From assembly GCA_033239125.1 (NCBI GenBank), contig BSWB01000004.1:120599235-120663234 (forward strand): DNA of 64,000 nucleotides, in the 5' to 3' direction. The stretch is from Fagopyrum homotropicum. Lineage: Eukaryota; Streptophyta; Magnoliopsida; Caryophyllales; Polygonaceae. The first letter of the stretch is position 1; the number at the start of each line of letters is the position of its first letter. Under the pieces are notes generated by a model that was not told the DNA's origin, did not search any database, and saw only the letters and a program-made list of their open reading frames with translations. Position numbers and translations under genes: made by a program. Of this stretch, positions 12,890 to 23,538 are shown one piece after another.

Positions 12890-15266
12890 TTAGATAAACT
12901 ATAGATAGAGATGGGATTTTATTAAGGACACGATCATTGAAGCTGGATTCCGGGAGGATTGGGGCAGAATGATCCAAGAATGCGTGACCACTATCAGGAT
13001 GCAAGTGCTTTGGAATGGTGAAATTACGGAGCAATTCACCCCGGAAAGAGGTATCAAACAAGGGGATCATATATCCCCCTATTTGTTTCTCCTGTGTGTG
13101 AAAAGGTTGAGCCATCTCATTCTCGAATCAGTTGATAAAGGGGATTGGAAGCCCATTACCCTTGCTAGATGAGGCCCACCACTCTCTCATCTCTTTTTTG
13201 CCGATGATATCACCTTATTTGCGGAAGCTTCTATAACCTAGATTAGAGTTATCATGAACTACATTGAGGTTTTCTGCTAGGCTTCGGGTCTGAAGGTCAG
13301 TATTTAAAAATTCAAAGTTTTTGTATCACCTAATGTCTCTAGAGATCTATGTGACAACATTGAAAGGATTAGTGGAGTGGAGGTGACACGTAATCTTGGT
13401 AACTATCTCGGTGTCCCTATCCTACAAGGGAGAGTCTCCAAGGAAACATTCTCTTTTCTTTTGGATAAGATAAATGGGAAGTTGAACGGGTGGAGGAGCA
13501 AAACTCTTAGCTTTGCCGAATATATTACGTTAACCAAAGTAATCCTCACCTCCATTCCCGTTTACTCGATGGCGGCGTTAGCCCTACCTTTGATTGTGTG
13601 TAATGACATTGATCAAATTTGCCGGAACTTTGTATAGGGACATGTAGACGGGCACAGGAAGATGCACACGGTCAACTGGACCAAAATCTGCCTACCCAAG
13701 GTTAAAGAAGGTATCGGTATTCGCAACATGCATAATACTAATTTGGCTCTCTTGGGCAAGTTGGGGTGGCGATTTTTACAAGATCCAAATAGTCTTTGGG
13801 CTAAGGTTTTATGCAGTAAATACCTTAGATATGAGAGAGCTTTGACAACCTCTTCTTATGTTTGGCAAGGGTTAGTGAAGGGGGTTAAGCAAGTTGTGAC
13901 TAGAGGAGCTCGGTGGGTTGTTGATGACGGTAATAACATCCGATTCTAGGTTGACATCAGGAGTGGTACCGAGCCGCTTTACAAGGAGTGTCTCATAGGT
14001 CTCGACGAGGTTGAGGTGGGGAAGACTGTCAGATATTACTGGTTAGAGAGAGAAGGTTGAGATTGGCAAGAGCTTGGTGGTAAGTTGCCTAACAACTACC
14101 CTTCTCAAGTTAGCAGTTGTAAATCTGGATGGGAGGGTGTTTGTTGAGGACATGGGCAACTATATCACCACTATTGAAGACACGTTAAGTTGGAACTTTG
14201 CTATGGATGGGAATTATTCCACGTCATCGGCGTACAACTTGCTCATGGGGTCGGAAACTCTTCAGCATAACGATGAAGGTATGTTCAGAATCATCTGGAG
14301 GTTAAGAGTTCAGGAGAGAGTAAAGATGTTCTTATGGAAGTTACTGAAAGGGAGTACTCTTTGTAACTCGGACAAACTTTGGCGACACCCGAGTCCCACA
14401 ACTACCTGCGGCTGCTGCAATCGACTTCCGGAGTCGTTGAGCCATTTGTTTCGAGATTGCCCTAGAGTTCGCAACATGTGGAGTTCCTTACATGGGGTTG
14501 GAGAAGTGCCTGAATTTTTTACGACACCTTTTGCGTCTTGGTTAAGAGGTAACCTTCTCACTTCCGTACATTATAGAAATGCTTGTTTTTGGAGTCAATT
14601 ATTTGCAGTTGGTATATGGTGGAGCTGGAAATGGAGGAATGAGAATGTTTTCAATAATTCAACCGCCATTGGAGAAAGAAGTCGCTTTGTCCAAGATAAA
14701 GCCAAGGAATACATCGGTGTATGGAATAAAAGAGAGTGTCGGATACTAGAAGAGGATCGAGAAGAGTCATCCATGTTGCTTGGGAGCCACCTCCAAAAGG
14801 CTTTGTGAAGGTCAATACGGATGGTGCTAAGAATAATATAGGGTTTTCGTCTACGACAGGTGTGATTAGAAATTCTGCAGGTGAATGACTAAGTGGGCTT
14901 GGTGTTAACTTAGGGTTATGCACTGTCCTCAAGGCCGAATTATGGGGAGTTGTCCATGGCCTTAAGCTTGCTTGGGATTTGGGTTACCGATCGGTCATTT
15001 TGGAAACTGGTTCCCAATTGGTAACTCAACTTCTAAAAAAGAACATCGTCCCTTACCATCCTCTTGTCAGTCTGGTACGCATGTGTCACAACTTTTTGAG
15101 AAGAGACTAGATTATCCAACTTCGTCATGCATACCGCGAGACGAATAAAGTTGTAGATTTTATTGCTAGTTGTCTTATTGTATTGTGTGACCCGCCAAAG
15201 GGTGTTAATGCTTTATTTATGGACGATGTTAGGGGTCAGACTATCTCCGTACTGCCTCTTAACCCT
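12890..15266 (+). pseudogene. 5'-truncated LINE: RT, zf-RVT and RNase H relic
   Basis: Starts inside the reverse transcriptase (WDFIKDTIIEAGF). Further RT motifs follow: GIKQGDHISPYLF, FFADDITLFAEAS with the catalytic ADD, then NYLGVPILQGRVS. Next come the LINE linker (LGKLGWRFLQDPNSLWAKV), the zinc-binding zf-RVT region near 14290-14500 (FLWKLLKG, then C, C, H, C spaced as CGCCNRLPESLSHLFRDC), and an RNase H domain (VNTDGAK, LKAELWG). EN and ORF1 are missing. Multiple stops and frameshifts break the frame. The 3' end is cut by the Helitron end at 15268. It belongs to a different subfamily from the LINE at 15565. Confidence 0.85.
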
Positions 15267-15267
15267 A

Positions 15268-15564
15268 TCTATATACATATATTAAAGCCAAAGCATTTCC
15301 TTCAACGTGATTCATCCTACCTTATTATATGCCACGTGTCATTTTCTTAGAATTTTGATTTTTTTAAAAAAAATTATATATACATTTACCATATTTCAAT
15401 TAATCAATAATGTAATAGTATAATTATCCTATAATAGAAGTTATATTTATCTACTTACCATACATGTCTTTTTATATATCTACACATATACATAAACATA
15501 GTTAAAATTATACTAATAGATTTATTATTCTATGATAAAAATTATACCAAAATAACTTTATACA
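15268..15564 (+). mobile_element. Helitron-like 5' end (Helitron A), interrupted by the full-length LINE
   Basis: TCTATATACATATATTAAAG follows a host A, and the G-box-like block GCCACGTGTCATTTTCTTA lies about 65 bases inside. Both features recur at 22195 in Helitron B. The sequence breaks at 15564 where the LINE is inserted and resumes at 22060. No separate 3' end for A was found before Helitron B. Confidence 0.5.
15552..15564. repeat. Target-site duplication of the full-length LINE, left copy
   Basis: ATAACTTTATACA here is repeated exactly at 22060-22072 on the far side of the LINE. This fixes both ends of the insertion. Confidence 0.9.
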
Positions 15565-15607
15565 TTTTTTTTTTTTTTGATACTGTACGGTAAGCAGTTA
15601 GGCTGGA

Positions 15608-18600
15608 TCATCTTCGCGAGACTTTCCAACCTAGAGCATCCTTTCGGATGAGCTCGACCACTTGGGGCGGTGTCGATGAGCAAGCTACTAGGTAGTCGTG
15701 TCCCAATTCGGCGAGCTTATCGGCGACATTGTTGACTTCCCTGAAGACGTGATGAATCCGAACCTGCTGGAAACTACCCAAAATGTTAGAAATGTCCGAG
15801 ATGATAAGGTCGAGTTCCCATGGTGGCTTCCATATTTGTTTTATTGCATTGACAATTGTAAGGTTATCTCCTTCAACTTCAATGTTGTTGATCTCCAGAT
15901 CGCATGCCCTTATCAGCCCTTCCCGTAGCGCACATGCTTTGGCATGGAGGACCGATGTGTTGCCACATTGTCCATAGCCTAGGGAAATGGTTGATGCATG
16001 TTGGTTTCTGAGAATGAATCCGTAGGCCGCTTCTCCCGATTCGCGTTTAGATCCGTCAAAATTTAGTTTGATGGATTCATTTTCTGGTTTTACCCAGTGA
16101 ATATTTCTGGTTTTCCTATTATTTTTAGTTGTTTTTTGTTTTGTTTGATTCTTTCTTTTGTTCGATTCTTGCCAGTTCGTTATTTGATCTTGGACCCGTT
16201 GCTGAATATTTTGGGGTTTTTTATTACTGAAAATGTATTGATTTCTTGTGTGCCACACGTTCCACCATGTAACAGCAAGTTGGACCATGGTTTTATCATC
16301 TAATTTCTTTCTAAGGAGAGTGAATATGTTATGCATGTTCTGGTTTGAGTTACTTGCTATTTGAAGCTCAATTCTAGTCTTGTTATTGGGTAGATTATCC
16401 AATAGAAAAGGGCAGGTGAGGAAAATGTGTTTTGCCGCCTCATACGGGTGGTTACAGAGACCGCATTGCATTGGCACTAGAACCCGTTGCTTTTCGAGAT
16501 TTTCCTTGGTCGGAAGGCCATTTATTGACAATTTCCATAGGAAGTTCTTGACCTTGGGCATGATGTCGATTTTCCAAATCCAATCATTGGCACTAGCTGT
16601 TAGACCTTTCTTTTGATGAATTAAGTCCAACCCTGATTTAGTGGAGTATGATCCCTTGTCCGCAGCTGCCCAATATAGACGGTCTTGGATAAAAGATTTT
16701 GGTAATTGATATGATTTAATTGCGGTCAGGACCTCTTTTGGAAGAAGTTTGCCTAGCTCCATATCTAGTTTCTGGATATTCCATTCGTTGTTAATAATAT
16801 ACTTATTAATCAATTCATTTTTGTCGGTAATACCATTGCTCTTATGAAGGTTGAGTAACGGTTGATCCGTTACCCACGCATTTTTCCAAAACTTGATGGT
16901 ATTTCCATCCCCAACACTCCATCTAAACCCGGATTCAAATTCTGGTCGAAGACTCATTAATCGTTTCCATTGCCATGAGGTATTTTTCGATGTTTTGTAG
17001 TTCCAGAGGAGGGAACCCTTAAGGTATTTTTCGTTTACTATTCTAACCCATATGTTATCTGGTTCTGCCATAATTTTCCAGAGTAGTTTCATTTGGAGGG
17101 TCTTATTCATGTCCTCTGCTTTCCTAATGCCCACTCCTCCATAATTTCTTGGTTTACAGATTTTATCCCAGCTAATGAGGGGGTGGTAATAATGTCCTTT
17201 GTTCCAAAAGAAAGTTCGGTTTATTTGGTCAAGTTCTTTATGTATGTAAGCTGGTAGCATGAAGCTTTGCATTATATAGTTTGGTTTGGCATTCAGGTTT
17301 CCCTTAATTAAAATTGTTCTTTCTTCTTGGGATAGAGTGGAAGCTTTCCATGCTGTTAGCTGTTTTCTAGACTTTGTAATCACATCTTCAAAAACTGTTT
17401 TATTTATTCTACCATTTATGATGGGGCATCCTAGATATTTATCTAGGTCGTTTGTGGCGGTTATACCAATTTTTAGTTGGATTTGTCTTTCCATATCTGC
17501 TCCTACGTTTTTTGTAGTTTGGAAAGATGATTTATGGAAATTGACTTTTTGCCCCGAAATGTTGCAATATCCATTTAACAGATCCAGGATCTTAGTACTT
17601 GCTAGGATAGAAGCCTTGGAAAATATAATTATATCGTCCGCGAAAGCTAGGAATGGGACATACGATCCCCCTCTCGTGATTGGGAATCCAATTATTTTGT
17701 TATTTTGGTTGCACTCTTTCTGAATATTCCTTGCTAGGACTTCCGCACCCAGATTGAATAACATAGGTGAAAGTGGGTCTCCTTGACGAAGACCTCTTTT
17801 AGGGTAAATCATTCCTGATGGTTTGTCATTAACTAGGATGGAGTATGAGACTGTGGAGATGCACTCTCTTATCCAGTTCACGAATTTCCGGTTGAAACCA
17901 AACTTTCCAAGGACCGCTAGGATAAATGGCCATTCCACCCTATCGTATGCTTTCTCCATGTCCAATTTTAAAGCCATATAACCCTCCTTTCCTTTTTTGG
18001 ATTTAAATCCGTGAAAAATCTCATGAGCAATAAGGATGTTGTCATGAATTGATCTATTTTGTGTAAAAGCACTTTGGAGCGGATGTATTAGTTTAGGTAG
18101 TATTGCATTTAGTCTAGATGCTAGGATTTTGGCAATAATCTTATATGTTGTTGAACATAGGCTAATAGGTCTGTAGTGATTGGTCTGCGATGGGTTATTT
18201 ATTTTAGGTATTAGTGTGATAAAGGTATGATTGATTTGTTTTAGTATTTTACCTGAGTGGTAGAAACTTTTTATGGCACGAATGACAGTAGGCCCTATAG
18301 TATTCCAATATTTTTGGTAGAAGCCAGCAGGCATACCATCTGGGCCTGGAGATTTATCGCTTCCAATATCAAATACAGCTTTCCGGATTTCCTCATTAGA
18401 GAAAGCTTTGGTGAGTTCCTTGTTGTCGATTTCCGTTATTTCATTGGTAATAACTTCAAGGTGTTGCATTATATTGGTTTCGTCTAGTTGATTAGACTTG
18501 AAACGGTTATTGTAATCCATAGTGAACTCGGCACTGATTTCCTCTTCCGTGTAAATTTCAGAGCCATTTACCCTCTGGATAGATATTATTGATTTCCTGT

Positions 18601-19732
18601 TTCTTCTTCTCGTTGCTTTTCTATGATGGTACTTTGTATTCTTATCACCACATTCTAGGAATTTGGATTTTGCTCTTTGCATCCAGTATTTTTGTTGGTA
18701 TTCAATGAGGCATTCTCTTTTTCGATTTAGTCTATTTAATTTCTCGTTATATTGGCTAGAGAAATTTCGGAAATTTATCATTTGTAACTTTTCAATGGTA
18801 GCGTCGGTGTCCCGAATCTGTTTATTTATATTTCCGAATTTCGATTTGCTCCACACTTTCAGTTTAGTCTTGAGGAGTTGCAGTTTCTTGACCAGGTTAT
18901 ACATATGTGTTCCTGGAAATTGTGATCTCCATGATTGCTTGATGATTTCTTCGCAGTCATCTCGTTCAGTCCACATAAGTTCGAATCGGAAAGGTTTATT
19001 TTTAAATCTACGTATTGAGTTGCTTAGATCTATTGTGGTTAAGCAGTGGTCTGATGATGTGAACGCGTGGTTCCAAACATGAATTAGATTATAAGCATTC
19101 AGAACCTCAAATTGCGCCATGGCTCTATCTAGCTTTTCAAATGTATTGTTATCCCCATCCCTTCTCCTGCGCCATGTAAATTCATTACCTCTGGAGACGA
19201 GGTCCACAAGGTTGCATTTTTGTATAATATTTTGTAGTCTCTGAAAGCAATTCATTCTTACACTCGCCCCTCCTAACTTTTAAGAGGGGTTAAGAATATC
19301 GTTGAAGTCTCCCATCACGAGGACTGGTTTAGTTTGGGAGTTTATGGATTCTGTAACTTTGGACCAGAATTCATCTTTATGTCTCTCATTTGGGGGTGCA
19401 TAGATTAGGAAGATGGTCATGGAGAAATTTGATTCGAGATTTGTATGGTCTATTATAACGAATCGTTTATCTTTATGATGCAATTCTATTTTTTCGTTGA
19501 TAAGCAGATTGTTTTTCCATAGAAGACATAGTCCACCTGCTCGCCCATCCGATGGGATGAAGCATATACTATCGAAACCTGCGCTCCGCCAACACGCCTC
19601 GTTAGGTTCAATGTTTGTTTTTAGTTCTGCTAGCATAATCATATCAATATGCTCATTTTGGGTTGTGATTTTGATGTCTATCCAAAAGTTTTTTTTCCGG
19701 ATGCCTCGACAATTCCAAAAGGCAAGCTTCAT
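15608..19732 (-). pseudogene. LINE ORF2: endonuclease, reverse transcriptase, zf-RVT, RNase H; one premature stop
   Basis: The ATG at 19732 directly abuts the ORF1 stop. The first 150 codons are the N-terminal half of an APE-type endonuclease: WNCRG, E36 in LAELK, Y111 in IYAPP, MGDFN with D142. A TAA at 19282-19280 breaks the frame, which then continues without shift into a 1215-codon stretch from 19255. That stretch has the endonuclease SDH (D69-H70), RT motifs KSPGPDGMPAGF (301-312), LDMEKAYDRVEW, GLRQGDPLSPMLF and FADD (538-541), zf-RVT cysteines and histidine C931, C934, H943 and C948, and RNase H D1067, D1130 and D1179. The expected RNase H glutamate is lysine (HAKACAL, about K1106). 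Antisense ORFs here are shadows. Confidence 0.92.
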
Positions 19733-21896
19733 TTAATCTTTCGTATATGGGTTGGATGGTGGGCGGCCATCCTTGTTACCAATCATTATCGGATACGTAT
19801 TTTGGGCGGATTCTCCCTTATGTGGGAGTGTTATTTGCTCAACAATGATTATTTTAAAAATCGGATATTGTGGTTGGTTTATAGTGAGTTTAGCTTTCCT
19901 ATTTCCTTTGATAGAGATAGTTTTATAGAATCGTTTTTCATAATTTTCTTTTCCATTTGTCAAGCTTAGTTGTGCAATGATTTTATATTGTCGGTTTATA
20001 TGATATGAGGGAGAGCATGGAAGCTCCACTTGTTTTCTTATAAATATGTTATAATCTGGATATACTAGTATTTTATATTTCACACATTGGTATATGCTCT
20101 TTAGCTCGTCAATCAAGATGATCTCTACTTTATGCAAATCAACTTTATGAAAAGAATAATGAAAATTTGCACCGTAGTTACATTGCCACCAATGGCTCAT
20201 TGCGTACTCTAGGGGTTTAAAGATACCTTGTAGCATACTATAATTATAGTAAGGATTTAATGACCATGAGTACATACAGCTCATTTTATAATTTACACAT
20301 TGGTAGCATTTCCTTGGCTCGGATATCCAGAGGAGTCCTGGTCCATGAACATTATCTTTATGCACATGATACAGAGCATCTACACTATATTTACATTGCC
20401 ACCATTGGCTCGTTACTTGCTCTACTGGCTTAAGATTCCATTGTAACACATTCCAAGAACAATAAAGTACTGACCGTGGGTCCATGTACCACATAGTCTT
20501 TATTTTTTTCCTATTAGGATACAATTGACCAAGGGTCTTCTTCATCTCCCTGTAATCATACCAATAGCCATGTAAATCTGATTTAGAGATTAGTATACAA
20601 CCGCTCAGTTGTTTACCATTCAAATAACCAATTTTTAACTTTATTGATAAGATCATTAGGTTAGTACTCACGCAGCTGTCAACTTTCTGTTGTGGGACGG
20701 ACTGCAGTAATTCGGTTGGCTTGATGAGTTGCTTTGCATTGTTGTCTTTGCTCTGCCAACATCTCAACTGCATTAAATTAATCTTGCCATCATATAGACT
20801 CATATTATTGAGAAAGGGGTTGTGCAGCATATGGAACAAATGATCATTTTGTATGTATTCTATTATATTATAGGTGATTCTTCTGTTATGCAGATTTGCA
20901 GTTGATGCATACAAAACATGCAGTTTTTGGTCTAACCAGACCTCCGTTTTAGCATGCTCTTTCACAATGATTATTTTAGACAGACAATAACAGTAAATTA
21001 GAGGTCTTCCATTAATTAAAACACATAACATGTTACAAAGATTAAGTCTAGGTCTTAGAGTTGTGGCCATCTCATTCTTGTTTAAAGGGTTGGAACAGGT
21101 GATTTCAAACCAATGATTCGGTTTTGCAGAAATCCTAATCTCCCCTTTAGCATTCTTCCATTCACTCAGTAAACGAGCTCTGGTTTTAGCTATATCAATA
21201 GGTTCTCCAAGGAAAAACCCCATTAGAGATAGGTCTTTTTGCTTACTAAAGTCATTTCTAACTTTAGCTAAGCTGTTAGGATAGTCATTAAGACTAGGAG
21301 TTTCATTAGCAATACCTTTGGTTTTTGCTCCATTTGTTTCTGGAGTTGTGTTGGTTGCATCCTCCTTTTCCTTTTGGATCGCAACCTTCTCTTCAGTAGG
21401 TAATTCTTTACAAATTGTTTCCTTGAAAGACAACTTTGTCTCAGGCAACATTAATGGCTTGGTCATATTTATGTGTTGGAAGCAAAATTCCAGGGAAGAA
21501 GGGAAAGAGTTAGTAGATTGTTGTGCTCTGCTAGGAGTAGATGTATGGTTTATATAGAGTATCAGTGGTGGGATTGCTTTAGGTTTTACCTGATATTTTA
21601 TTTGAGCCATTGCTCCAAATCTTTGACCGACAAAACGCTTTCTCCTCTCTTCTTGCAAATTCAGTCCGGCGTGGTCAATCTTCTCTTCGAGCCTATCAAT
21701 GGATGCTAGCAGGGTCAATTTCCAGTAAACTTGTTGACGGTAGCCCTTCTTCTTCGATAACCTCTTCTTGAGATGTCTTTATCCCCTCCAGTTTTGAGAT
21801 CTCCAGTATCTCCATTTTCTTTGTTTTTTTGTCTCTTTCTTGTGAGATGGGAGCCGAATCGATGATGCAGACACATGCTTTGGTAGAATCGGCCAT
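19733..21896 (-). pseudogene. LINE ORF1: DUF4283-like N-terminus and duplicated Trp/Cys-rich region; one frameshift
   Basis: The likely start is ATG at 21896. That frame gives 66 codons and then shifts near 21705 into a 661-codon frame (numbered from 21718) that ends in TAA at 19735-19733. Residues about 160-240 (LMGFFLGEPIDIAKTR ... INGRPLIY) resemble DUF4283, the nucleic-acid-binding domain usual in plant LINE ORF1. The expected CCHC knuckle is not seen. Instead residues 408-549 hold two copies of a 71-residue unit: WWQC at 439 and 510, YQCV at 472 and 543, plus shared LQ..KP.E and HK residues, with a partial third start at 551. The presumed role is RNA binding in the LINE RNP. The function of the duplicated unit is unknown. 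Confidence 0.75.
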
Positions 21897-22059
21897 TTTT
21901 TTTGCTTCAGGTCATAAAGGTTCCTGGGATTGATCTGTGTTTGAGTGTGGATGGATGGAGGGGCGATGGTTTTCTTCAAACGGCAATTAGGGATTTCAGC
22001 GCGTGACAGGCGCGTTCTTGTGGGGGATAAGTGGGTTTCTGGGTTCATTTTTTTAAAGT

Positions 22060-22194
22060 ATAACTTTATACATATAGTTATACATATATTTATCTATACT
22101 AAATATACTTTTTTATTTTATGTATAGATGCTAATGTATTTTAATTTTATTAAAAAATTGAAGAGATTATTTTTATTAAACTTCTATCTATTAA
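22060..22194 (+). mobile_element. Continuation of Helitron A after the LINE
   Basis: Starts with the right copy of the LINE target duplication (22060-22072) and continues AT-rich up to the Helitron B terminus. No gene. Confidence 0.45.
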
Positions 22195-22907
22195 TCTATA
22201 TACATATATTAAAGCAGAAACACTTTGTGTCACGTGTCGTGATCTTATAAACTTCACACCACGTGTCATTTTCTTACGCATCTTAATTTTATAATTATAG
22301 TAATTAACAAATCAATAAAAAAGCAATGATATAGATAATAGATATATTATTTCTATTTATAATTTTATCACAATCTTCAATATATTCTTAAGATATCTTT
22401 TTCATTATTTAAAAAAAAATATCTCACTTTTAATTATAAAATGATTTGAATATTTATTATTCTAACTTTAACATATAAATATTCACTTTTTATATTAATT
22501 AGAAAATAATCACTAACTTAAAAATGTATAAATTTTTAATAATATAATTATTTATTTTTTTTATGGATATTATTTAAAACAACCTACGATAATTTTGTAA
22601 TTGAATTTTTTAAATTTTCTCTACTTTAACATTTATATTTTAATTTTGAAATTTATTTATATTTTTTTTTTGAAATTTTTTATTTCACTTTTATCAAATT
22701 TATAAAATAGTCTACTAATATTAACTAAGATATGTAATATTGTCTAAATTAGTCTATTTTTGTTGTTTATCTGAAATTATAATTAATTTAATTATAAGTT
22801 TTAATTAATCTTTCGTTAGTTAATTAAAACCATTATGTTACATAATTTTCTTATAAAAATTATAAAATTCAAATTATATCCATGCCTTGGCACGGAAACT
22901 ACATTAG
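22195..22907 (+). mobile_element. Small non-autonomous Helitron (Helitron B)
   Basis: The 5' end TCTATATACATATATTAAAG follows a host A. TGTCACGTGTC and CCACGTGTCATTTTCTTA lie 30-80 bases inside. The 3' end has a hairpin, CCATGCC TT GGCACGG (22880-22895), with one mismatch that a CpG transition would explain, then TTAG at 22904-22907 and a host T. TTAG instead of the usual CTRR is probably another C-to-T change. There is no coding capacity over about 713 bp. Confidence 0.65.
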
Positions 22908-23538
22908 TTCTATTAATAAAAGCGCGTCCAAGTGCGCCGAATATCTCTTCTCCCACAAAAATAAAATAAAACGGAGGTAAAATGTAAATTTAAAATCCAA
23001 AATCTTATGGAAAGAAAATTGAAAGAAGAAATCCTTATCTGCCAGCTGGTATTCAAGGAGGGCGCATTGTATTCTCGCCTCCCTCCCGCGCAAAGGATCG
23101 AGCCGGTTGATTTTGTAAAAACGAAGGTTGGCTGAGGACATAAATGTCTTCTGCAAAACGCGTAATTTCGTGTGATCTACATACGTGTATAGAGTTCGAA
23201 TAATCTGGGCCGTCGAATCCCAATCTCGGAACCCTAGGGCGTAGGCCTTCCCCCCTCTTCTCCTTCTCTACCGTTTCAAATTGCATCCTTCTCTCTCACT
23301 CTTCTCCCTTCCTTATAACTCTCAAGGGATTTCAGACCGAGAAGGATATCAGACCGAGAAGGATCTCAGACCTTCAATTTTGAAGCTTCTATATTCCCTA
23401 CGTATATCATCAAATCAAGCGAGGAGTTACAAGAGAGAAAAGAATACAAGCCTTTCAAGCTGATTCAATTCGAAGCTAATTCGATTTCGAGGGTATTCAG
23501 AGCAGAGCCGGTTGTGACTCGGCTGGAGAAGGTCGAAT
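22908..23538 (+). promoter_or_regulatory. Upstream region and 5' UTR of the BAH-Agenet gene
   Basis: About 630 bp between the Helitron end and the start codon. Pyrimidine-rich tracts near 23250-23315 and a short direct repeat TCAGACCGAGAAGGA at about 23332 and 23351 suggest a plant 5' UTR. I cannot place the TATA box or transcription start with confidence. Confidence 0.45.

Larger units (their letters stand above)
15565..22059 (-). mobile_element. Full-length plant L1-type LINE, 6.5 kb
   Basis: The element runs on the minus strand from a 5' UTR (about 21897-22059) through ORF1 (21896-19733) and ORF2 (19732-15608) to a poly(A) of 14 bases, seen as T on the plus strand at 15565-15578. It is flanked by exact 13 bp duplications. 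A complete 5' end, an intact duplication and only two obvious coding lesions (an ORF1 frameshift and an ORF2 stop) indicate a fairly recent target-primed insertion. Confidence 0.92.

Noticed and set aside
17286..17723. Plus-strand ORFs opposite the LINE (also 18663-19082, 19649-19969)
   Set aside because: Antisense shadows of conserved LINE coding sequence.
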